From: Aedoeadaptatus coxii
Lineage (GTDB): Bacteria; Bacillota; Clostridia; Tissierellales; Peptoniphilaceae
Direction: 5' to 3'
DNA length: 64,000 nucleotides
Assembly: GCF_001553115.1 (NCBI RefSeq)
Contig: NZ_KQ960160.1
Coordinates: 1-64,000, forward strand
Part shown: positions 14,733-23,176 of the stretch, in pieces
Numbering within the stretch: the stretch's first letter is position 1
Layout: each line of letters begins with the position of its first letter
Program-made: the position numbers and the translations under genes
Notes under the pieces: generated by a model
What the model was told of the DNA's origin: nothing
Databases searched by the model: none
Seen by the model: only the letters and a program-made list of their open reading frames with translations

Positions 14733-16554
14733 TGTCGGGTGTGGACTCGTCGCTTTTTCTTTGGAACAAAGCTTTAAAGCCATGTGGTTTTTTCGATTTC
14801 GGCGCCTGTTTTTTCCCTTCTTTTTTCTGCGACAACATATGTTTTGCTATCGTTTGGGCAAATAAATCCATGCCGAGCCCTTTCGGGTGGGTGTGGTCTT
14901 TTACGAAAAGATCTTCGTGTTCTTTAGCGATTTTATACCAGTCGATAATGTGAACATTGTCCCGGGTTTTCGCCTCTTCTTTAAATTTATCGTTGACGCT
15001 GGCTTCCCAGGGGTCGGGAATGACGGTGGTCATTAAATAAACCGGGTGATCGCCGCAAGCGTCTAAAAGTTGATTCAATACTTTTTGTTTAAAATCGGAG
15101 TTGGTGCCCAGTTGAATGACGATGGGGGCATCGGCGCCGAGGCTCGAAAGGTCGTAAGAGGTGAGAATGTCTTTTGCCTGTACCATTTGGCGGTTCTTTT
15201 TGCCGTCGATTTTAAAATTCGGCAGCAGGTTTTCGATGGTGACCGCCGTCATTTCCGTAATGCTGTCGCCGATCATCAGGCCCTTTTTCGTTTCAAGCGT
15301 CTTTAGATCTCTCGCGGAGAGGGCGAGTTCGGGCCATTTTTCGTTGATTTCTCGAATGGGTTCGCTGAGTTCTGCATTTTCAGCCTCTATTTTTTTCCGT
15401 TCCGCTTCTCTTTTTTGAGCGGCGATGGCTTCGAGGCGCGCCCGTTCCATTTCGTTTTCTTTAGGCGTGGGAATGATGATGCCGCCGAGAATACCTACGA
15501 GGAGAAAGACGGCGAGGGATAGTCGCACCGTTTTTTTCTTCGATTGCGAGCGGAACAGGCGATAGGTTCCTTCACCCAAGGCGAAGAGCACGGGCATTTG
15601 CAAAAGTACCACCGTGTGGTAGGAAAATTCGGAGTGGGAAAAAAGTTGACGGAACACGAGCATGACGGGGTATTGCCACAGGTAGAGTTCGTAACTTCTC
15701 GTGCCGAAATAGCGGAGCAGGGGATTGTCCAACATTTTCGCCGCGCGGTTGTCGTCTCGCGCCGTAATTAAGAGAAGAAGGGACATGGCCAGGGTAAAGA
15801 AGAGCATGCCGCCATAATAGAGGAAGCTTCCCTCTTTAAAGAGGAGGAAGCAAAGGAGCATAAGGGCGATTAAAAGGGAGACAAGATTGGATTTGCGCTT
15901 TTGGGATTTGTTAAAGCTCCCTTGGCAGCCGATCATGCCGGCGAGGGCGCCGATGGTAAAGGAAAAGAAACGGGTGTCCGTGCCGTAATAAATGCGGGTG
16001 GCATCGTCCATAAAGGGCTTCATTCCCGTCATAAGGAAGAGAGAGAGGATGCCCGTAACGGCTAAGGAAAGGGCAAATTTTTCTCTATGGTTGCCGAAGC
16101 ATTTTCTTAGAATGGCCCATATGAAGTAAAACTGAATCTGTGCGGAAAGAGCCCAAAAGTGGGTAAAGGGCAAAAATTTTCCGTGGAGATCGAAGTAAGA
16201 AAGGCCTCTAAAAATTTGTTGCCAGTTATTGACGCCTAAAATGGCCGCCGCGCCGGAGTAGAGGACGTCGTGGAAATCATCTCTAAAAAAGAGAGCGGCA
16301 AAGACCAGGGTGACGGTCACCACGAGTAAAAGAGGGGGCGTTAATTTTATGTATTGTTTTTTAAACTTTTGCAAGGGATCGTCTTTTGTGCTCGTCAAAT
16401 GCTGCGCCATTAAAAGATAGCCAGACAAGACAAAGAAAATGACGACGCCTAAATAGCCGCCTCGAATAATATGGGGATAAAGGTGGTATAAGATGACGCC
16501 CCAAAGAGCCAGGGCGCGAATACCTGTAAACGAACGGATCTCCCGCGATTGCAT
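14719..16554 (-). CDS. OatA-like membrane O-acetyltransferase with SGNH domain
   Basis: 611 aa with two parts. The N-terminal acyltransferase-3 domain (about 1-330, roughly ten membrane helices, starting REIRSFTGIRALALWGVILYH with the catalytic-type RxxA...H pattern) moves acetyl groups across the membrane. A linker and a C-terminal extracellular SGNH hydrolase-like domain follow: GDSITEM, GTNSDF and the catalytic pair in DHTHP. This architecture fits peptidoglycan O-acetyltransferase OatA or related teichoic/polysaccharide acetyltransferases. The start at 16554 has GGAG eight bases upstream; a longer frame starts inside the preceding terminator and is unlikely. Confidence 0.83.
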   Translation of the reverse strand: MQSREIRSFTGIRALALWGVILYHLYPHIIRGGYLGVVIFFVLSGYLLMAQHLTSTKDDPLQKFKKQYIKLTPPLLLVVTVTLVFAALFFRDDFHDVLYSGAAAILGVNNWQQIFRGLSYFDLHGKFLPFTHFWALSAQIQFYFIWAILRKCFGNHREKFALSLAVTGILSLFLMTGMKPFMDDATRIYYGTDTRFFSFTIGALAGMIGCQGSFNKSQKRKSNLVSLLIALMLLCFLLFKEGSFLYYGGMLFFTLAMSLLLLITARDDNRAAKMLDNPLLRYFGTRSYELYLWQYPVMLVFRQLFSHSEFSYHTVVLLQMPVLFALGEGTYRLFRSQSKKKTVRLSLAVFLLVGILGGIIIPTPKENEMERARLEAIAAQKREAERKKIEAENAELSEPIREINEKWPELALSARDLKTLETKKGLMIGDSITEMTAVTIENLLPNFKIDGKKNRQMVQAKDILTSYDLSSLGADAPIVIQLGTNSDFKQKVLNQLLDACGDHPVYLMTTVIPDPWEASVNDKFKEEAKTRDNVHIIDWYKIAKEHEDLFVKDHTHPKGLGMDLFAQTIAKHMLSQKKEGKKQAPKSKKPHGFKALFQRKSDESTPDNEQS

Positions 16555-16569
16555 ATCATCAACTCCAAA

Positions 16570-16599
16570 TAAAAAGAATGGCCGCAAGGCCATTCTAAG
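16570..16599 (-). terminator. Terminator of the YkvI-type gene
   Basis: On the minus strand AGAATGGCC-TTGC-GGCCATTCT is followed by TTTTATTT. It separates the transporter gene from the acetyltransferase gene whose ribosome site follows at once. Confidence 0.85.
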
Positions 16600-16651
16600 T
16601 ATAACATAGCGTCATGAAAAGTACGTTCCTGATTATTGTTTCGGAAAAGTT

Positions 16652-17830
16652 TTATCGGGCAAGTTTATCTCGCTTATGAATGTTTTTATATCCTAAGATC
16701 CAAAGGGGCAGAATAATAAGTGCCCAGTTGAAAATTCCAAGGTATTTGTATGCATTTTGAACGATCCACATCAGGCCGAGAGTGGAAACCAAATAGCAGA
16801 CGATCAGGGAGATCACGGCGATAATGGCTTTTTTCTTTACGGGATTGGTTTCGTTTTTCATAACGTGAGGTTCTACGCGGGTAACGATGCCGAAGATAAA
16901 ACCGACGGCGGTAGTAATTAACGCGAGGAACAGGAGAATGGGATATAAAACTTGCAAGATGGGGATATTTAACTGTTCGACTACGGCGATAGTAGGAAGT
17001 GCGCGGGTAGCTTCGCTTAAATAAATATCCGGCATTTGAGAGAAGATCAAAAGGCAAATGCCAACGAGCATGATGATGTTCATAATGCAGCCGATCATCA
17101 TGGCGCCTTTCGATTCTTCTTTGTATTGACCACCCTTAAAAGATGCGGTAATACCGCCGATGGCACTGATTTGGAAACCGGCATAGGTTAAAGCCCATAA
17201 AAGGGAGTTGAGCACATTGCCGTGTACCGTTTCATCGGAAGCGGAAATGCCCCATTTAGTGGCTTTCGGGTTGACGTAGCCTTCTCTGAAAAGACGAGCG
17301 ATATCGGGCCCGAATTTAATTAAGCCGGCGACGATTACGATGGAAATAATAGCTAAGATTAAAATCGTCATAATAGTGGCATTTTTTCTGACCAGCTCTT
17401 CGCCGAAAATAACGAGTAAGGTGACGATAATGAGCATAATCACCGATCCCAAGAGGACGGGGAGTCCAAGGTATTGATTGGCTAAAAGCCCACCCGATGC
17501 AATGGTGGCGGCAGATGCGGCGATGGTGGTAATGATAACACTTACATCCATTGCCGGGGTAAGCACTTTGGAATATTTTCCGTAGGCTTCTTTCGACCAG
17601 GCATCGTAGCCCCATTTATCTGTTTGACGTGCAGTTTCCAAACCGACGTAATAGGTGACGGCGATAAGGATAAAGGTAAGAATCGGCATCAAAACGCCAA
17701 ACCAACCGTGGTTGGCGAAGAATTGGAGTTCCTGCGTACCGGAAGCAAAACCTGCTCCGCAGTGAGTGGAAAACCAAACGGTGGCGACGCCGAAACTGAT
17801 GGAAGTAATGTACTTATTGTCTTTTTTCAC
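16652..17830 (-). CDS. YkvI family membrane transporter of unknown substrate
   Basis: 392 aa with about ten to eleven hydrophobic helices. The N-terminus SFGVATVWFSTHCGAGFASGTQE resembles COG3949 (YkvI) proteins, which are distant members of the APC/LeuT-fold transporters; the glycine-rich first helix is the likely ion and substrate site. The substrate is not known. I choose GTG 17830 because GGAGG is seven bases upstream; the longer ATG frame at 17854 would place the ribosome site inside the gene. Confidence 0.72.
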   Translation of the reverse strand: MKKDNKYITSISFGVATVWFSTHCGAGFASGTQELQFFANHGWFGVLMPILTFILIAVTYYVGLETARQTDKWGYDAWSKEAYGKYSKVLTPAMDVSVIITTIAASAATIASGGLLANQYLGLPVLLGSVIMLIIVTLLVIFGEELVRKNATIMTILILAIISIVIVAGLIKFGPDIARLFREGYVNPKATKWGISASDETVHGNVLNSLLWALTYAGFQISAIGGITASFKGGQYKEESKGAMMIGCIMNIIMLVGICLLIFSQMPDIYLSEATRALPTIAVVEQLNIPILQVLYPILLFLALITTAVGFIFGIVTRVEPHVMKNETNPVKKKAIIAVISLIVCYLVSTLGLMWIVQNAYKYLGIFNWALIILPLWILGYKNIHKRDKLAR

Positions 17831-17936
17831 GACAAGCCTCCAATCTCGGAACATACTTTATGACAAAATTATATCACTAACCAAAAATCTTTTAAAGGAC
17901 AAGCCTATTCAATGATGACAAAAGGTATATTTTAGT

Positions 17937-18887
17937 CTACAGATAATCTTTTTTCTTCAAATAAAAGTACATTAACACGATGACCGCAATGGTAAGAGCC
18001 AGTAAATTCCAGAAGGCGTAAGGGCCTTCGGACATGGGGAGAGAAGTGTTCATGCCCCAAAAACCGCCGATAATGGTAGGTACGGTCAAGAGAATGGTAA
18101 TGGAAGTGAGGGTCTTCATAACGTCGTTTAAATTATTTCCCACGAGGCTCGAGTAGAGATCGGAAAGTTTTTCCACCGTGACTGACGCTTCTTTTACCAT
18201 GACCCGGGCTTGGGTGCTTTCGATTTTTAAATCATTAAGCAGTTGATTGCGGGTAGGGGAGCTGTTTAAGGTGTCGAGATTAAATAGGGCGTGGAGGACG
18301 GGCTCGTTATCTTCCGTGGCCATGGAAAAGCGGATTAAACTTCTCGACAGGCTGATAAGCTCGCGAATGGTGTCGCTTTTTGTGGAGCGGGCAATGTCTT
18401 TTTCCAAACGTTCGATGTGGGCGTTGATGTTTTTTGTAAAATCAATATAGGATTTGCAAATATGGTATGCCAAGTCCACGAGAATCTTTTCCTTGGGGAA
18501 ATTGTCGTCTTCAATGAGCCGATGTCCCTTTCCCTTTAAAAAGTCGGCAAAGGATTGGTCGTCGTCGTATTTTACGGTGATGACCCGTTCGGCGGTATTG
18601 ATCATGGCCAAGGGGCGCGTTTCGTAAACCCCTTCTTCCACTTCCACGGGATAGCGCAAAATAAATAAATCATATGCGGAATTGTAACGGCCTTCGCTTC
18701 GCGCCACCTCGCTCGGGTCGGCGACGGAGGAGAGAATGGATTCGGGCACCTGATAATCTCTCGAAAGGGATGCAATCTCTTCCTCGGTTGGGTTGATAAG
18801 ATGAATCCAATGGCTTTCTTCATTTTGGGGGCTCGGCTCAGTATCTAAATGATACATTTGATCGCGGCGGTGAACGTAATATTTCAT
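17937..18887 (-). CDS. corA: CorA family divalent metal transporter
   Basis: 316 aa. A large cytoplasmic N-terminal funnel domain is followed by a long helix and two C-terminal membrane helices; the signature GMN is present in FWGMNTSLPMSEG and the protein ends in a basic tail (YLKKKDYL). CorA channels import Mg2+ (or Co2+/Ni2+). The start at 18887 has CGGAGGG upstream; the open frame extends to 18971 without a better site. It is divergent from the symporter gene at 19004. Confidence 0.88.
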   Translation of the reverse strand: MKYYVHRRDQMYHLDTEPSPQNEESHWIHLINPTEEEIASLSRDYQVPESILSSVADPSEVARSEGRYNSAYDLFILRYPVEVEEGVYETRPLAMINTAERVITVKYDDDQSFADFLKGKGHRLIEDDNFPKEKILVDLAYHICKSYIDFTKNINAHIERLEKDIARSTKSDTIRELISLSRSLIRFSMATEDNEPVLHALFNLDTLNSSPTRNQLLNDLKIESTQARVMVKEASVTVEKLSDLYSSLVGNNLNDVMKTLTSITILLTVPTIIGGFWGMNTSLPMSEGPYAFWNLLALTIAVIVLMYFYLKKKDYL

Positions 18888-18954
18888 AAAAATCCCTCCG
18901 GACTTAAAATTAAATGTGTACTTTCGTAATTTGACTCTCTTTTTTGGATCTATT

Positions 18955-18963
18955 TGGTATAAT
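18955..18963 (+). promoter_or_regulatory. Extended -10 promoter of the symporter gene
   Basis: TGGTATAAT is an extended -10 (TGnTATAAT). The nearest TTGACT (18931) is 21 bases away, too far for a normal -35, so the extended element probably carries recognition. Confidence 0.5.
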
Positions 18964-19003
18964 AGAGCCACGATATTTTACTTTACTCTATTAGGAGGTT
19001 AAT

Positions 19004-20245
19004 ATGACAAACAAAAAGGCCTTTACCCTGGGCTTAATCCCTAAACTTATTTTAGCGATTATTCTGGGTACTGTCGTCGGTTTATATTGCCCTGAAGTGG
19101 TGACTAAAATTGCCGTTACTTTCTCCGGTATTTTTGGAAAGTTTTTAAACTTTATCATTCCCCTTATGATCATCGCCTTTGTGGCAAAAGGGATTGCCGA
19201 TTTATCGGAAGGAGCGGGAAAACTTCTCCTCGTGACCGTAGGCATCGCCTATACATCCACTCTTATTGCGGGAAGTCTTTCCTACGGCATGGCCCACTCC
19301 CTGTTCCCCCGTTTTATTTCTGCGGACATGGTGGAAAAGATTCAACAGGCTTCTGAAAAAACATTAGAGCCATTTTTTGAACTCCCCTTAAACCCCGCCA
19401 TTGAAGTAACGGGCGCCCTCGTCCTCGCCTTTATCGTCGGCCTTTGCGTATCCATTATGCGCACCAAAGGAAGAGGCGAAACATTCTACGGCATCATCAA
19501 CGAATTTAACGAAATGATCAATATGGTGCTTGCAAAGGCTATTATACCTTTACTTCCATTTTTTATTTTCGGAAATTTTGCCAACATGGCATATTCCGGC
19601 AGCGTTTTTGCCATTTTATCTATTTTTATTCGCATCTTCGGCTGCATTCTCGTGCTCCACATTATTTACATCTTCGCGATGTTTATGGTGGCGGGAACAG
19701 TTACCGGTCGCAATCCGGCGAAGACCTTCGTCAAAATGCTCCCCGCTTATTTTACGGCAGTGGGTACCCAATCGTCTGCGGCGACGATTCCCGTTAACGT
19801 CGATTGTAACCGCCAAATGGGCGTCATCCGTCAAATTCGCGAATTCGTCATCCCCTTGGCGGCGACCGTTCACTTGCCGGGCTCGATGATTACCCTTACA
19901 TCCTGCGTTTACACCTTGCTCTTTATGTACGATATGCCCCATAGCTACGGCTTGATTATTAAATTTATCGCCATCTTAGGCATCGCCATGGTAGCGGCTC
20001 CCGGCGCACCGGGCGGCGCGGTCATGAGTGCATTGCCCTTCCTGCCCGTAGTCGGCGTGGCATCGGATTCTCCCATGGCGACGATTTTAATTTCTCTCTA
20101 CCTGACCCAAGACTCCTTCGGTACGGCGGCCAACGTAGCGGGAGACAATGCGGTTTCCATGCTCGTGGAACGTTTCTACTTTAAGCACATTTTGAAACGG
20201 GCTAAGACGAAAGAAGATGAAATCGAAGCCATGCAGGAAGCTTAA
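19004..20245 (+). CDS. Dicarboxylate/amino acid:cation symporter (DAACS family)
   Basis: 413 aa polytopic membrane protein with the glutamate-transporter fold: eight helices plus two re-entrant loops. The serine-rich loop appears as FTAVGTQSSAATIPV and the helix 7/8 region as PLAATVHLPGSMITL and TQDSFGTAANVAGDNAV. Family members import glutamate, aspartate, serine or C4-dicarboxylates with Na+ or H+; substrate is not decided by sequence alone. The ribosome site AGGAGG is ten bases upstream. Single gene ended by a bidirectional terminator. Confidence 0.85.
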   Translation: MTNKKAFTLGLIPKLILAIILGTVVGLYCPEVVTKIAVTFSGIFGKFLNFIIPLMIIAFVAKGIADLSEGAGKLLLVTVGIAYTSTLIAGSLSYGMAHSLFPRFISADMVEKIQQASEKTLEPFFELPLNPAIEVTGALVLAFIVGLCVSIMRTKGRGETFYGIINEFNEMINMVLAKAIIPLLPFFIFGNFANMAYSGSVFAILSIFIRIFGCILVLHIIYIFAMFMVAGTVTGRNPAKTFVKMLPAYFTAVGTQSSAATIPVNVDCNRQMGVIRQIREFVIPLAATVHLPGSMITLTSCVYTLLFMYDMPHSYGLIIKFIAILGIAMVAAPGAPGGAVMSALPFLPVVGVASDSPMATILISLYLTQDSFGTAANVAGDNAVSMLVERFYFKHILKRAKTKEDEIEAMQEA

Positions 20246-20271
20246 AACCATTGAGTAAAATATCATCCCAA

Positions 20272-20302
20272 TAAAAAAGCGAGCCGAAGCTCGCTTTTTT
20301 TG
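20272..20302. terminator. Bidirectional terminator between symporter and rubrerythrin
   Basis: AAAAAAGCGAGC-CGAA-GCTCGCTTTTTT is a perfect hairpin with T-runs on both strands and serves the two convergent genes. Confidence 0.9.
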
Positions 20303-20317
20303 TGCAGCAAATTCTTT

Positions 20318-20899
20318 TTAATAGTTTTCGACAAAAAGTTCGAACCATTTTTGGGGATGGTGGCAAGCCGGGCATTCTTTCGGAGCGGTTTTGCCTTCGT
20401 GAATGTAACCGCAGTTGTTACATTTCCAAAGAACGACTTCGTCACGTTCGAAGAGTTTGCCTTTTTCGACATTTTCGAGAAGTTTAAGGTAGCGATCTCT
20501 GTGAGCTTCTTCTACTTCGCCGATTTCGATCCAGTCGCTTGCAATATCGTCGAATCCTTCTTCTTTTGCGATTTTTGCAAATTCGGGATACATGCTGCTG
20601 GCTTCTTCATTTTCCCCTTCGGCAGCCGCTTTAAGATTGCTTGCGGTATCGCCTGTGTGAACGGGGTAATTCCAATCGACATTGATTTCAGAATCATTCA
20701 CATGTTTTTGAAGATGTTTGTAGAAGCGAGCGGCGTGTTCACGTTCGTTGCGTGCGGTTTCTTCAAAAATATTTTTAATTTGAACCGATGCGTCTTTGTT
20801 TGCTTGTTTAGCAAACAAAGTGTAACGCATACTTGCTTGACATTCTCCTGCGAAAGAGATGAGCAAGTTTTTTTCTGTTTGTGTACCTTTTAATGACAT
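20318..20899 (-). CDS. rbr: Rubrerythrin
   Basis: 193 aa peroxide reductase. The N-terminal four-helix ferritin-like domain carries the diiron ligands in NLLISFAGECQAS, ARNEREHAARF and IGEVEEAHRDRY; the C-terminal rubredoxin domain binds iron through CNNC and CPAC. Both domains are complete. It reduces hydrogen peroxide in anaerobes with electrons from rubredoxin or NADH donors. The start MSLKGTQ at 20899 has GGAGG upstream. A palindrome in the promoter region (20926-20940) may be an operator. Confidence 0.95.
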   Translation of the reverse strand: MSLKGTQTEKNLLISFAGECQASMRYTLFAKQANKDASVQIKNIFEETARNEREHAARFYKHLQKHVNDSEINVDWNYPVHTGDTASNLKAAAEGENEEASSMYPEFAKIAKEEGFDDIASDWIEIGEVEEAHRDRYLKLLENVEKGKLFERDEVVLWKCNNCGYIHEGKTAPKECPACHHPQKWFELFVENY

Positions 20900-20925
20900 A
20901 GTATGCCTCCTATAAACTATCATTC

Positions 20926-20940
20926 TGTTGACATTATCAA
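20926..20940 (-). promoter_or_regulatory. Palindrome upstream of rubrerythrin
   Basis: GTTGA-CATTA-TCAAC is a perfect inverted repeat between a likely -10 (TATAGT on the minus strand) and the gene start. It does not match the usual PerR box, so the regulator is unknown. Confidence 0.35.
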
Positions 20941-21054
20941 CTATACCATTGTAGTTGCTTGTTTAAACATTTTTAATTAAATAACGGCGTGATATACTGA
21001 TAGTTGAAAAAATGTACCGTATTATTAAAAGAAAAGCCGCCATCTGTCTGAAAA

Positions 21055-21085
21055 TTGAAAGACAATGGCGCGGCTATGGTATACT
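21055..21085 (+). promoter_or_regulatory. Promoter of the tmk operon
   Basis: An extended -10 TGGTATACT (21077-21085) lies 19 bases after TTGAAA (21055-21060). An imperfect hairpin (GCCGC/GCGGC, CAT/ATG, TGTCT/AGACA; 21036-21074) overlaps the promoter region. Confidence 0.5.
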
Positions 21086-21104
21086 AAGGAAAAGGGGGGA
21101 TCTT

Positions 21105-21725
21105 TTGAAAGGAATTTTTATCGTCATTGAAGGCGCCGACGGAACGGGAAAATCCACGGTGGCCGAAGGGCTTTATCATTACTACAAAGAAAAAGGTCTC
21201 GATATCGTTCACACCCGGGAGCCGGGCGGGCCAAAAATCAGCGAGGCCATTCGCGAGATTTTACTATCCAACGACAATCACGAGATGCATCCTCGCACGG
21301 AAGCATTGCTTTATGCGGCAAGTCGCGCCCAACATGTGGAGGAAGTGATTCTTCCGGCACTGCGCGCGGGGAAAATGGTGATCTCGGAGCGTTACGTGTT
21401 TTCAAGCCTTGTCTATCAGGGCCTTTCGAGAAAATTGGGCGTAGGACCTGTGGAAGCCATTAACGATTTTGCCACCGGCGGACTCGCCCCGGACATTACC
21501 CTTTATTTACATCATCCCGAGGGATCCTCATTCGATCGCATTACCGATCGGGCGGCGGATCGTTTGGAATCGGATGAAGACATACGCCTTTCCGTTCAGG
21601 AAAATTACAGAATATTAGCTAATAATCGTGGCGATGCATTGACATGGATCGACAGCACTCAAGACAAAGGGTCGGTTTTGAAAGATTGCATCCACGCTAT
21701 TGAAAAGGAGCGCCATTTACGATGA
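21105..21725 (+). CDS. tmk: Thymidylate kinase
   Basis: Phosphorylates dTMP to dTDP. The 206 aa protein has the P-loop GADGTGKST (about 10-18), the DR(E/Y)-type motif as TREPGGPKISEAIR, and SERYVFSSLVYQG. The start is TTG at 21105 with AAGGGGGGA upstream; earlier in-frame starts lie before the promoter. The C-terminal lid region contains ITDRAADRLES. The stop overlaps the next ATG (ATGA), starting a tight operon with darA, holB and ricT. Confidence 0.93.
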   Translation: MKGIFIVIEGADGTGKSTVAEGLYHYYKEKGLDIVHTREPGGPKISEAIREILLSNDNHEMHPRTEALLYAASRAQHVEEVILPALRAGKMVISERYVFSSLVYQGLSRKLGVGPVEAINDFATGGLAPDITLYLHHPEGSSFDRITDRAADRLESDEDIRLSVQENYRILANNRGDALTWIDSTQDKGSVLKDCIHAIEKERHLR

Positions 21726-22024
21726 AACTTATATTTGCCATTGTTCAAGATCAGGATGCAGGAAATGTCGTAGACGCCTTGACGGAAAAGCGTTTCCGCG
21801 TGACGAAACTTTCCACCTCCGGCGGATTTTTAAAAGCCGGCAACACTACTTTAATGATGGGCGTGGAAGAAAAAGATATGGACGAACTCTTCGATATTTT
21901 AGAAGAAAATTGTTCCGTGCGGGAAGAGGCCACTTCCATGATCGCCATGCCCTATCCTTTAAATGTACGGGTCGGCGGAGCGACGATTTTTATTCTCGAC
22001 GTGTCGGAATACAGTCGTTATTAA
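21722..22024 (+). CDS. darA: Cyclic di-AMP receptor DarA (PstA)
   Basis: 100 aa PII-like protein. FAIVQDQDAGNVVDALTEK, FRVTKLSTSGGFLKAGNTTLMMGV and the C-terminal VGGATIFIL match DarA, which forms a trimer and binds c-di-AMP between subunits. It lies between tmk and holB, the usual genomic place for this gene in Firmicutes. Translational coupling with tmk is shown by the ATGA overlap. What it controls is not known for most species. Confidence 0.92.
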   Translation: MKLIFAIVQDQDAGNVVDALTEKRFRVTKLSTSGGFLKAGNTTLMMGVEEKDMDELFDILEENCSVREEATSMIAMPYPLNVRVGGATIFILDVSEYSRY

Positions 22025-22034
22025 GGAGTGCATC

Positions 22035-22322
22035 ATGGACAAGCTCATGGATAAAATGGTCTTTGCCATTATTGCCGATCGCTTTATCGGTGATTTTATA
22101 GATGAACTTTTGGAGGCGGAAATTTCCGTAACGGAAATGGCTTCCAGTGGTGGCTTTTTAAAAGAAGGCAATACCACCGTCGTCATCGGCGTCAGCGACG
22201 ATCAATACGGCGAATTGAAAGACATTTTTCAGCGCGTCATCGGCGATCACGATGATCCCGAAAGCGTACATTCCGGCGCCCACGTCTTTGCAGTGGATTT
22301 AGTGAAAGGGCTCAGCATTTGA
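22035..22322 (+). CDS. Second DarA-like PII-family protein
   Basis: 95 aa paralogue of the preceding gene: VFAIIADRFIGDFIDELLEAEISVTEMASSGGFLKEGNTTVVIGV matches the DarA core, but the nucleotide-side residues differ (AIIADRF in place of AIVQDQD, VTEMAS in place of VTKLST). It may bind a different ligand or form mixed trimers with DarA. AAGGAG lies ten bases upstream of ATG 22035; the frame open from 21963 is an overlap artefact. The stop overlaps the start of holB. Confidence 0.8.
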   Translation: MDKLMDKMVFAIIADRFIGDFIDELLEAEISVTEMASSGGFLKEGNTTVVIGVSDDQYGELKDIFQRVIGDHDDPESVHSGAHVFAVDLVKGLSI

Positions 22323-23176
22323 GTTCAAAACTGAACGAGGCGCTCCAATCCTCTCTTCACGGCTTCGTCGTCAAAGGGGGAAGGGAATCGACCCTCGCCT
22401 TTGCCAGGGAATACGGCAAGGGCTTTTTGTGCACGGGCGATTCCAAGCCTTGCGGCAGCTGCCCTTCCTGTCGTCTCTTTGAAAGCGGCGCGGGAAATGG
22501 AAGCAATCACCCCGATTACATCGAAGTCGTCCCCACGAAAAAAACGTCGAAAGCGTCCATCAAAAAAGAAAGCATCGAAGAGGTCATCGACGAAGCCGCC
22601 ATGACCTCTTATTTGGAAAACGGCAAGCTTTTCGTATTTCAGGATTTCGACACGGCGACGCCGGAAGGGCAAAATGCCCTTTTAAAATTACTGGAAGAAC
22701 CGCCGCAAAAGACGGGCTTTTTGCTCCTTACGGAAAAACCGGAGGCCATCTTGCCCACCATTCGTTCCCGATCGGGCTTCATCGATTTAGGGGAAGAGGA
22801 AAAGCGGGATGAGGAACTTCGCCATCGCAGTTTGACGCTGATTCAAAAAGTGGCGGAGCGGAAGGAAGAGGCTTTTTTGGCTCGCCACATGGTGGAGGAA
22901 GAAAAAGACCGCTTACAGGATGTGCTCCGCTACATGACGAGTTATCTTCGCGATGTGGCTGTAGTGTATGCCACAGGGGATTTGGAGCGCATCGACAATA
23001 AAGATTACGGCCCCATGATTTCAAAACAGGCGGAGTTTATGGGGGAAAGTGTATTTGAACTTTACGAGGCCGTCTTAAAGGCGACCCGTTATATAGAAAG
23101 CAATGTCAACAAGGAGCTGGCCATGGAATGGCTGCTTCTGAAGTTTGGAGGTTTAAAAGAGAGTGACCGACACTAA
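22319..23176 (+). CDS. holB: DNA polymerase III delta-prime subunit
   Basis: 285 aa clamp-loader subunit with the four-cysteine zinc site (Cys38, Cys45, Cys48, Cys51 in CGSCPSC), the SIKKESIEEVI segment and the sensor region LLKLLEEPP, followed by the C-terminal collar. The N-terminal Walker A motif is degenerate, as is normal for delta-prime. The start is TTG at 22319, overlapping the TGA of the previous gene; AAAGGG precedes it. The tmk-darA-holB-ricT order is standard in Firmicutes. Confidence 0.85.
   Translation: MSSKLNEALQSSLHGFVVKGGRESTLAFAREYGKGFLCTGDSKPCGSCPSCRLFESGAGNGSNHPDYIEVVPTKKTSKASIKKESIEEVIDEAAMTSYLENGKLFVFQDFDTATPEGQNALLKLLEEPPQKTGFLLLTEKPEAILPTIRSRSGFIDLGEEEKRDEELRHRSLTLIQKVAERKEEAFLARHMVEEEKDRLQDVLRYMTSYLRDVAVVYATGDLERIDNKDYGPMISKQAEFMGESVFELYEAVLKATRYIESNVNKELAMEWLLLKFGGLKESDRH

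Noticed and set aside
20926-20940. PerR box upstream of rubrerythrin
   Set aside because: The palindrome GTTGA-CATTA-TCAAC does not match the PerR consensus TTATAAT-n-ATTATAA; kept only as an unknown operator candidate.
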